34,577 nucleotides of DNA from NCBI GenBank assembly GCA_003222235.1, contig QHVD01000026.1:1-34577 (forward strand). The letters are read 5' to 3'. Below, piece after piece: positions 28,643-34,577 of this stretch (positions are counted from its first letter, which is position 1; each line of letters opens with the position of its first letter). This stretch comes from Gemmatimonadota bacterium. GTDB lineage: Bacteria > Gemmatimonadota > Gemmatimonadetes > Gemmatimonadales > GWC2-71-9. The notes beneath the pieces were generated by a model, which saw only the letters and a program-made list of their open reading frames with translations, did no database searches and was not told the origin of the DNA. Position numbers and translations under genes: made by a program.

Positions 28643-31231
28643 CTAGCGCCCCCGATGCCTGCCCCCCCGCCCCAGCCGTGCCCCATGCGCGACCTGCTTC
28701 CCCCGCTCCCGCCGCTCCCCGTCCGCGCGCCCGCCCTCGCCGAGTTGGCGCCGCAGGTCATCGAGGGTATCCGAGCGCAGCGCCTCCCGTTTCCCACGCA
28801 CCACGGTGAACCGGACCGGCCGGTCGAAGGCGGGGAGGTCCCGCACCTGGAGTCGCCGCGCTTGGCCCTCCTTGAGTCGCAGCCGCACGACGCCGACGCC
28901 GTTCTCCACCTCGTACTCCAAGGGGACCCGATCGCCGTACAGGTGGGCCGACGACGGCAGCGCCTCGAGTGCCTGCCGCGTGGCGACGGGGATGGTCTCG
29001 TCCACGTCGAGTGTAATCCGCGTTTCGATGAAGTTCTGCCAGGACGCCACGCTGTCGAGCTGCCGCCCGAGCCGCGCGGCAATCTGCTCGGTCGCGGCCT
29101 CTGCCAGCCGGCCGCCGGAGCGGCGCCAGTAAAACCCGAACCGCTCGAGCGCCCGCCGCACCCGCGTCTGATCGGGGTGAGGCGTGTGGCCCGCGAGCAG
29201 GGAATCGACCAGCGCCGCCCGAGCTGAGCCCGCGAGCTCCTGCGGGAACGGGTTCGGCAGGGGCTCCGCGTCCCGCTCGAGGAGGAACCCCGAGTATTCC
29301 ACGGTCCGGACCACGATGAGCCCTTCCCGCCGTCGCTGCCGTTCGAATGCGACCGTGGGTGCTCCGCGCCGACTGTAGCGGCGGATGGCGCGCGCTGGGA
29401 CGTGGGTGCCTTCGATGCTCGCGCGGGGCACGCCGAACCGATCGGCGAAGTAGCGCAGCGTCCCCGCGACCGCTCCCCGGGTGCCGCACATGGAGCCCCG
29501 GCTCACCCGGACTTCGCGGCCGTCGGCGGTCTCTTCATCGATCACCAAGTCGAACGGCATCACGCGCGCGACGAGGTCGGCGAACGCGGAGACGGTCTTC
29601 TCCCCCGCGTAGGGCAGCTGCTCGGGCAGGCTGAGCTCGAGCTGCCGGTACACGGACGCGGTTCCGAGCGCCACGTCCTCGATCGCCTTCACGAGCACGC
29701 CACGCCCTTCCGCCCAGGAGTCAACCGACTCGTGGAACAGATGGCGCGCCAGGCCGTAGACCTCCCCCAGGTAGCCGTGCTTGTTGACCGCCTCGGCGTA
29801 GACGTTGTAGGCCGTCAGATGATCGCTCCCCGCCACGGCGAGGCCTCGCAGGTTCCGCTCCTCACGGGTCATACGATGCAGGGACTCGATGTTCGCGGCC
29901 ACCGCCACGACCGGGATCAACTCGGCATCCGCGTGATACAGCAACTCGCCCCACGGCCGCTCGACCGGCATCGCCTCGACCTCGCGCCCGTAGCGCGTCA
30001 GCCGTCCGTTTTCGACGAGCCCCCGCTCGGTCAGGACGTCCACGGCATCCCGGTAGGCCCGCCGGTCCAGCGGCACGGGGAGATCGAGATCCCGCGCATC
30101 GACGCCCAGCGCGGCGCACGTGATCGCCACGCGCTCCGCGTCCCCGGCGAGTTGGAACTCGGGTGCGGTGGGCTGGAGACGCTCGAAGGCGAGATCGCGG
30201 TCGCTCAGGATGTAGACCTCGCCGCGTTCCACGCGCCCGTGCACGCGACCCGCCATCTGGAGGATTTCGTTGGCGCCGAGGTACAGCCGCGTCAGCACGT
30301 TGCGGCCGCGCTCGACGACGTTCGCGTAGCGCGCGTCGTAGATCACGACGGTGTCGAGCCCGCGGATGTTGAGCGCGGATTGGCCGGCGGCGGTCATGGC
30401 CAGGAGAAAGGGGCGCCTCACCTGGCCGTCCAGAAAGGGGCGGATGACCCGGATCGGCTCCCCGCCGTGGTAGAACGCGGTCGCCAGAGCCTGCCACCGA
30501 TCGCCAAGCTCCTTCGCGATCTGCTCCACCTCCGCCCGCGTGGGGACGAACACCGCCACCCCGCGACGCTCGCGGATCACCCGTCGGACGAAGGGTTCGT
30601 TGAGAAACTCCAGCGCCTGCTCCGGCAGCACGCGCACATCGGCGGCCCTGGCCGGATCGAACGCGTGCGTCTCGAGCACCTCGATCGAGGCGAGGTAGCG
30701 CGCGTAGAACGTCGGGTCCACGGTCGCCGACAGCCAGATGAAGCGGCACCGTGCCCGCTTGCCGAGCGCGAGGCAGAGCTCGAGCTCCGCCGAGGTCTGA
30801 TGGATCTCGTCCACGACCAGGGTGTCCCGGTCGGTGATGAGCCCGTCCTCGAACCAGCGCCGCGCGATGCCGGTGGTAACGATGACGACGTTCCAGGTGG
30901 GCGTCTCGGGGGTCGCTTCGCGCTCGCGGTTCACGACGCCGACTTTGAGCGGCGCGCCCAGGATCGTCGCCGCGATCGGCCGGATGGCGAGGGTCTTCCC
31001 GGTCCCCGTCCCGGCCACGATCCCGAACCCGCGGCCCGACGCCGCGAGACGCCGGATGTCGGCGCCGTGCTCCCGCTCGAGCAGCGTCTCGATGTCCAGG
31101 GTCATGGCGAGCTCGATCGTCTCGCACGCCGCCCGGGTGGGGGCGATGACGATGACCCGTCCGGTCGCGGGCTCCGCCGCGAGGAACGCTTGAGGATCGG
31201 GGGGGAGAAAATGATCGCGGGAGATGCGCAC
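28643..31231 (-). CDS. DEAH-box superfamily 2 helicase (HrpA/HrpB-like)
   Basis: About 862 residues from GTG 31231. An N-terminal extension (ISRDHFLPPDPQAFLAAEPATGRVIVIAPTR) precedes Walker A GIVAGTGTGKTLAIRP, VNREREA, Walker B/DEIH (LVVDEIHQTSAE) and WLSATVDPTFYARYL. The second lobe has GVAVFVPTRAEVEQIAKELG, FYHGGEPIRVIRPFL, LAMTAAGQSALNIRGLDTVVIYD and motif VI QMAGRVHGR. The order of motifs and the later helical regions fit DEAH RNA helicases, but motif VI differs from the common Q-R-x-G-R-x-G-R. The C-terminus ends in a basic Arg/Gly-rich tail (GERRERGKQVAHGARLGRGG), possibly for nucleic-acid binding. It follows pfkA by 74 bases in the same direction. Confidence 0.85.
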   Translation of the reverse strand: MRISRDHFLPPDPQAFLAAEPATGRVIVIAPTRAACETIELAMTLDIETLLEREHGADIRRLAASGRGFGIVAGTGTGKTLAIRPIAATILGAPLKVGVVNREREATPETPTWNVVIVTTGIARRWFEDGLITDRDTLVVDEIHQTSAELELCLALGKRARCRFIWLSATVDPTFYARYLASIEVLETHAFDPARAADVRVLPEQALEFLNEPFVRRVIRERRGVAVFVPTRAEVEQIAKELGDRWQALATAFYHGGEPIRVIRPFLDGQVRRPFLLAMTAAGQSALNIRGLDTVVIYDARYANVVERGRNVLTRLYLGANEILQMAGRVHGRVERGEVYILSDRDLAFERLQPTAPEFQLAGDAERVAITCAALGVDARDLDLPVPLDRRAYRDAVDVLTERGLVENGRLTRYGREVEAMPVERPWGELLYHADAELIPVVAVAANIESLHRMTREERNLRGLAVAGSDHLTAYNVYAEAVNKHGYLGEVYGLARHLFHESVDSWAEGRGVLVKAIEDVALGTASVYRQLELSLPEQLPYAGEKTVSAFADLVARVMPFDLVIDEETADGREVRVSRGSMCGTRGAVAGTLRYFADRFGVPRASIEGTHVPARAIRRYSRRGAPTVAFERQRRREGLIVVRTVEYSGFLLERDAEPLPNPFPQELAGSARAALVDSLLAGHTPHPDQTRVRRALERFGFYWRRSGGRLAEAATEQIAARLGRQLDSVASWQNFIETRITLDVDETIPVATRQALEALPSSAHLYGDRVPLEYEVENGVGVVRLRLKEGQARRLQVRDLPAFDRPVRFTVVRGKREALRSDTLDDLRRQLGEGGRADGERRERGKQVAHGARLGRGGRHRGR

Positions 31232-31305
31232 GGCTGAATACAAGGTAACCGGTGCGGCAAGCGCAAACGGCCGCGGCGGCCGCGCCGCGGCGGCCGGTGC
31301 GCCCG

Positions 31306-32376
31306 TCAGTCTCCCAGGCTGATGCCGAGATCCCGCGCGGTGGCGATGGTGTCGGAGTCGAGCGGCACGCGTTTGGGGGTGGCGAGCGCCTCGTCGATGG
31401 CCACGAAGTCGAACGTCGGGGGCCGGAGGGCGACCATGTTCCCGAACTTGCCCTCGGCGATGAGGCGCACCGCGGCGGCGCCGAACCGCAGCCCGAGCAG
31501 GCGGTCGAACGTCGTGGGACTGCCGCCCCGCTGCAGGTGGCCGAGCACCAGAGTGCGCGTCTCCTTGCCCGTCATTGCCTCGATCGAGTTCGCGACCTTG
31601 TCGGCGACGCCGCCCAGACGCTCGTGCACCGGGTCGATGAGCGATACGGTCCCACCCTTGGGCGCCGCCCCTTCCGCCGCCACCACGATGCTGAAATGGC
31701 GGCCCTCGACCTCGCGCCGGCGGATCTTCTCGCACACCTTCGCGAGATCGAAGGGGATCTCGGGGATTAGAATCACGTCGGCCGAGCCGGCTATCCCTGA
31801 GTGCAGCGCGATCCACCCGGCATACCGGCCCATCACCTCGACCACCATGACGCGCTCGTGGCTCTCGGCCGTCGAATGGACCTTGTCGATCGCGTCGGTG
31901 GCGGTCTGGACCGCGGTGTCGAACCCGAAGGTCGCCACCGTGCCGCCGACGTCGTTGTCGATCGTCTTCGGAACGCCGACGACCGGGATGCCCTTCTCGC
32001 GGAACAGTCGCTGCGCGATGCGCAACGAGCCGTCGCCGCCGATGGCGATCAGCGCGTCGATCTCGAGCGTCCGGAACGCTGCGACAAGCTCGTCGGAGCG
32101 GTCGCGCTCGACCGAGGCACCACCGGACCGGGATGTAGGCCAGCGGAAGGGATCGCCGCGATTGGTGGTCCCCAGGATGGTGCCGCCGAGATGGGTGATG
32201 CCGCGCACCGCGTTCGCGTCGAGCGGGACGACACGATCCTCCCCGAGCAGCCCGCCGTAACCGCGTCGGATGCCGACGCATTCCCAGCCGCGATGGAGCG
32301 AAGCGAGGACGGCGCCGCGGATGACGGCATTGAGGCCGGGCGCATCGCCGCCGCCGGTGGAGATGGCGATCTTCAA
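31306..32376 (-). CDS. pfkA: 6-phosphofructokinase (ATP-type, group III-like)
   Basis: A 356-residue phosphofructokinase, which phosphorylates fructose 6-phosphate in glycolysis. Motifs are STGGGDAPGLNAVIRG, IAIGGDGSLRIAQRL, GVPKTIDNDVGGT (catalytic Asp), VEVMGRYAGWIA and LGHLQRGGSPTTFDRLL. Gly in GGDGS points to ATP as donor (PPi enzymes have Asp there), while Lys in PKTIDND is otherwise typical of the PPi-type lineage. The combination matches the group III enzymes such as those of Streptomyces. The start is TTG 32376, overlapping the stop of the selenoprotein gene (TTGA), so the two are translationally coupled. Confidence 0.93.
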   Translation of the reverse strand: MKIAISTGGGDAPGLNAVIRGAVLASLHRGWECVGIRRGYGGLLGEDRVVPLDANAVRGITHLGGTILGTTNRGDPFRWPTSRSGGASVERDRSDELVAAFRTLEIDALIAIGGDGSLRIAQRLFREKGIPVVGVPKTIDNDVGGTVATFGFDTAVQTATDAIDKVHSTAESHERVMVVEVMGRYAGWIALHSGIAGSADVILIPEIPFDLAKVCEKIRRREVEGRHFSIVVAAEGAAPKGGTVSLIDPVHERLGGVADKVANSIEAMTGKETRTLVLGHLQRGGSPTTFDRLLGLRFGAAAVRLIAEGKFGNMVALRPPTFDFVAIDEALATPKRVPLDSDTIATARDLGISLGD

Positions 32377-32615
32377 CGCGATGGAGGCGGCGCAACCTGC
32401 TGCATCAGCCGCAGGACTTCTCCCGGCTCGGCGTGGCGGCCCACGGCTTTTTTCGAGAAGATCCGGCGCCCGTCTACCTCGACCTCGAACACGCCGCCGG
32501 AAGACTGGATAAGCTTCACGTCGGCGTGCGGATACACCTTGCGCAGTTCGGCCGCCAGACCGGCGGCTCGGGGCTCATAATTTCAGACGACGCAGTATTC
32601 GATCGTGACTCGCAT
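32373..32615 (-). CDS. Rdx/SelW-family selenoprotein with in-frame UGA (Sec11)
   Basis: An 80-residue protein from ATG 32615 if TGA at 32585-32583 is read as selenocysteine: RVTIEYCVV-U-NYEPRAAGL, then AAELRKVYPHADVKLIQSSGGVFEVEVDG and RRIFSKKAVGRHAEPGEVLRLM. This is a complete SelT/SelW/SelH (Rdx) thioredoxin-like fold. The redox motif falls exactly on C-x-x-U (Cys8, Sec11), the position that is Cys or Sec in this family, and the GG-x-FEV-x-VDG and IFSKK motifs follow. A hairpin fitting a bacterial SECIS lies 15 nt downstream of the UGA. Without recoding the product would be ten residues. The true stop overlaps pfkA (TTGA). Selenocysteine machinery (selA, selB, tRNA-Sec) is not in the window. 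No strong ribosome-binding site is seen. Confidence 0.88.
32549..32570 (-). promoter_or_regulatory. Candidate bacterial SECIS hairpin
   Basis: In the mRNA, 15 nt after the UGA, GCCGCC-GGUCU-GGCGGC forms a perfect 6-bp stem with a five-base loop. Two further C-G/G-C pairs below are interrupted by one bulged A. The loop begins 22 nt after the UGA, within the range known for bacterial SECIS elements. GGUCU is the apical loop sequence of the E. coli fdhF SECIS bound by SelB. Confidence 0.8.
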
Positions 32616-32680
32616 ACGAATGATGAAGAATAGTCGCGCTTGACACCCGGCGCCACAGTCCCGAGCTTGCGCGACAATCC

Positions 32681-32989
32681 ATGAGCCTGCTCCTCCGCCT
32701 GAAGGCGTCTCCGGGGTTGCTGGTGCAGGGGCTCGTGTCGCTCGCGGCCGGGCTCGCGTCCGGATGGGCGGCGATTGGGTACGCTTCGGGGCGGGCGAAC
32801 GTCGGCTCCACGCTCGGGCTCGAGTTCCTAATCCTCGTCGGGGTCGGCGCGCTGACCCGGGGTTACGGCATCGCGCTCCCGGGCAATGGCTTCTCTTCCT
32901 ACGTCTTGGGCGTGACGACGTTCGCAGTGCTCGACGGCACGTGGAGGCTCGCCGCCGTCGTAGCGCCGCTCGCGCTCGCGCCCACGTGA
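32681..32989 (+). CDS. Membrane-domain N-terminal part of a split GAF/chemoreceptor-like sensor
   Basis: A 102-residue open frame with three hydrophobic segments (LLVQGLVSLAAGLASGWAAIGYA, LGLEFLILVGVGALTRGYGIAL, FSSYVLGVTTFAVLDGTWRLAAVVAPLALA). It ends at TGA 32987-32989, where the next frame opens (GTGA overlap) and continues with more transmembrane segments. The two frames together look like one N-terminal membrane sensor domain, so a small deletion or frameshift is likely. Two coupled genes is the alternative. It is divergent from the selenoprotein gene, with 65 bases between the starts. Confidence 0.6.
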   Translation: MSLLLRLKASPGLLVQGLVSLAAGLASGWAAIGYASGRANVGSTLGLEFLILVGVGALTRGYGIALPGNGFSSYVLGVTTFAVLDGTWRLAAVVAPLALAPT

Positions 32990-34548
32990 CGGCCGGGAGC
33001 GCCGTCGCCGGCCTCGTATATGAGCGGCTGGGCGGCGCCACGGGCACGCAGGCGCTGGCCACCGTGAACCTCGGCGCGCTGGCCGCCCTGCTCGTGCTGC
33101 TGCCGGTCGCGGTGAATGCCTCGCTGTACCTCGAGCTCGCGCTCGGCCGCCCGCTCGCGTCGCTGGACTCCGGGCTCACGGCACGCTGGGAGGCGATCGT
33201 GTACGCGTGCTCCGCAGCGCTGGCACTCGGGTGGCTGCGCCTGACCCACGCCGGTCTCGAGAGCGCGGACGCGCTCACCTTGGCCGCCGTGCTCGCGGTT
33301 GCGACCGTCACGAGCGCCTACGTGATCCGCAGAGCCGTACGCGCCGACGAGCTGGAGCTGCTCCAGGGGCTATCGCAAGCAATTGCCGGGGACTTGAGCC
33401 TCGCCAGGAGCTTCGCGCGCATCCAGAATCTCACTCGGCGGCTGGTCCCCTGGGAGCAGATGTGCTTTGCCCGCTACGACCCGCGCACCAATCAGATGGA
33501 GCTCGTCGCCGACACCGCGGCGGGAGCGAGGGGCGGAGCAGCGGGAGCGGCCGTCGAAACCGGGCGCCCGCAGCTCCGGTTCGATGCGACCGCCGGGGCG
33601 ACGGTCGAGGCGGTGCGGCTGCGGCGTCCGGTGGTCGCCGCGCCCGAGGCCGGCCTGGGAGGGGGGATCGTCCCCGGCCGAGAGACACCAGGTTCCGAAG
33701 TTCTCGTGCCCCTGTATCACGCCGGCGAGCTCGTCGGCCTGTGGAGCGTGCGCCATTCCCGACCCCGGATCTACCAGGACAGGGACGCGGCGCTCTTGGC
33801 CCTGCTCGCGCCGCAGCTCGCGCTCCTGCTCGCGATCGAAGCCTCCGTGCAGCCGGTGGCGGGGGCCTCGGAGCGGACCGGCGCTTTCGTCCAGACGCTG
33901 CGCGCCACGGCGCGGCACATCCACGCCTCGAGCCAGGGGGTGACGGCGGCAGCGCAGCGCTCCAGCCACGGTGCCCGGCAGGCGGCAAGCATCCTGACCT
34001 CGCTCGGGCGTGATTCTGAGCAGCTGCAGCGCCACGCCGGGGCGGTCGCCGAGGCCGGGGACCAGACCCGGCAATCGGGCGCGCAGATGGACAAGACCAC
34101 CGACAGGGTCCGGCTCGCCACGCAGGCCGCCGTCCGCCGCCTCACCGACCTGGGCGCGACGACCGAGGAAAGCGCAAATGAAGTCCGCCGGCTGCGGGAC
34201 GTCGCCGAGCAGGTGGAGAAGTTCTCGGAGACGATCGGCCTCGTCGCGAACCAGACCAACCTGCTGGCCCTCAACGCCACGATCGAGGCAGCCCGCGCCG
34301 GTGTGCACGGGCGCGGCTTCGGGGTGGTCGCCGACGAAGTCCACAAGCTGGCGGAGGCGAGCGGGCGCGAGGCGCGCAACGTCGGCAAATCCGCTCAGGA
34401 CACGCGCAAGGCCCTAGACCGAGCGGCGCAACTCCTCGAGCGGATCCGCACGGAACTGAGCGCAGTCGCGCAGGGCTCGGCGGACTGGGTCGGGGACCTG
34501 GACCACATCCCCGAGGCCGCCTCGCAGACCGCACGCGCCGGAAAGTAG
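32986..34548 (+). CDS. Sensor with membrane segments, GAF domain and methyl-accepting signalling domain
   Basis: A 520-residue frame starting at GTG 32986. Residues 1-120 contain membrane segments (GALAALLVLLPVAVNASLYLELAL, AIVYACSAALALGWL, TLAAVLAVATVTSAYVI). About 125-285 is a GAF-like domain (SFARIQNLTRRLVPWEQMCFARYDPRTNQMELVAD ... VLVPLYHAGELVGLWSVRH). The C-terminal 220 residues form a chemoreceptor-type coiled coil with the conserved tip TIGLVANQTNLLALNATIEAARAGVHGRGFGVVADEVHKLAEAS, which contacts CheA/CheW-type partners. An Ala/Gly-rich insertion (AGARGGAAGAAVETG, about 33519-33550) is coded by GC-rich repeats in the GAF domain. The true N-terminus is probably the preceding frame. Confidence 0.85.
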   Translation: MTAGSAVAGLVYERLGGATGTQALATVNLGALAALLVLLPVAVNASLYLELALGRPLASLDSGLTARWEAIVYACSAALALGWLRLTHAGLESADALTLAAVLAVATVTSAYVIRRAVRADELELLQGLSQAIAGDLSLARSFARIQNLTRRLVPWEQMCFARYDPRTNQMELVADTAAGARGGAAGAAVETGRPQLRFDATAGATVEAVRLRRPVVAAPEAGLGGGIVPGRETPGSEVLVPLYHAGELVGLWSVRHSRPRIYQDRDAALLALLAPQLALLLAIEASVQPVAGASERTGAFVQTLRATARHIHASSQGVTAAAQRSSHGARQAASILTSLGRDSEQLQRHAGAVAEAGDQTRQSGAQMDKTTDRVRLATQAAVRRLTDLGATTEESANEVRRLRDVAEQVEKFSETIGLVANQTNLLALNATIEAARAGVHGRGFGVVADEVHKLAEASGREARNVGKSAQDTRKALDRAAQLLERIRTELSAVAQGSADWVGDLDHIPEAASQTARAGK

Positions 34549-34577
34549 GTCGTACACATGGCGGGAGAGGTCATGGA

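Noticed and set aside
29402..31237. Long plus-strand open frame (611 codons) opposite the DEAH helicase
   Set aside because: Antisense shadow with no domain signal.
32764..32985. Use of the second sensor frame upstream of GTG 32986 as real protein
   Set aside because: This part is Arg-rich (RRHVEARRRR) and is the shadow of the hydrophobic first frame.
34558..34577. Start of another gene (ATG 34558 or 34573) after the sensor
   Set aside because: Only 20 bases remain in the window; too little to support a call.

Overview
The window is about 34.6 kb of very GC-rich, gene-dense bacterial DNA. Its genes sit back to back, often with 1-4 base overlaps (ATGA, GTGA, TTGA), and many start on GTG or TTG with weak Shine-Dalgarno sites. 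Protein families and base composition fit a Gemmatimonadota-like or other deep soil/sediment lineage. That assignment is an inference; there is no rRNA or other marker here to prove it. No tRNA, rRNA, CRISPR array, transposase or prophage gene was seen.

Layout. 1-3.5 kb: the 3' end of an N6-adenine DNA methyltransferase, an SNF2-type helicase overlapping it, and a HAD phosphatase. 3.5-9.6 kb: metabolism and transport (PLP aminotransferase, ornithine cyclodeaminase-like enzyme, a frameshifted PiT phosphate transporter with its DUF47 partner, an APC amino-acid permease, prephenate dehydratase). 9.6-11 kb: a 52-residue zinc-ribbon protein and an SPL/Rv2578c-type radical SAM protein behind a promoter that carries a 19-base motif. 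11-13 kb, minus strand: a receiver domain without its phosphorylation residues and three tandem helix-turn-helix paralogues (one truncated), each with a related 19-base promoter-proximal motif. 13-18.5 kb: a decayed DUF72 gene, then an error-prone repair cassette imuB - DUF6504 - dnaE2 behind a second identical copy of the 19-base motif found at 9.65 kb. 18.5-25.6 kb: msrA, an alpha/beta hydrolase coupled to a full-length Lhr helicase, a membrane protein and an excisionase-type HTH protein. 25.6-28.4 kb: ispH, a lipoprotein, a YbgC-type thioesterase and a PAS-Fis regulator broken by a 20-base tandem duplication. 28.6-34.6 kb: a DEAH helicase, phosphofructokinase, a Rdx/SelW selenoprotein, and a GAF/methyl-accepting sensor split by a frame change.

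Main points. (1) Bases 32373-32615 (minus) encode an 80-residue Rdx/SelW-family selenoprotein. An in-frame UGA forms a CxxU motif and is followed 15 nt later by a perfect 6-bp hairpin with a GGUCU loop, a textbook bacterial SECIS position and loop. Ordinary gene calling would miss or truncate it. (2) Many conserved genes carry in-frame tandem repeats of 7 bases (AGTGCGG/AATGCGG, AACGGGA, GGTGTCG) or 8 bases (ACTGGCGG). Some form two inverted arms about 45 nt apart, and some supply the start codon of the next gene. (3) The imuB-dnaE2 cassette and the zinc-ribbon/radical SAM operon share an identical 19-base element over the predicted -10 box. It contains direct TTCGGG repeats 11 bases apart and is a candidate DNA-damage (LexA-type) operator. 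(4) Three tandem HTH paralogues share a 19-base element next to their predicted promoters, which suggests auto- and cross-regulation.
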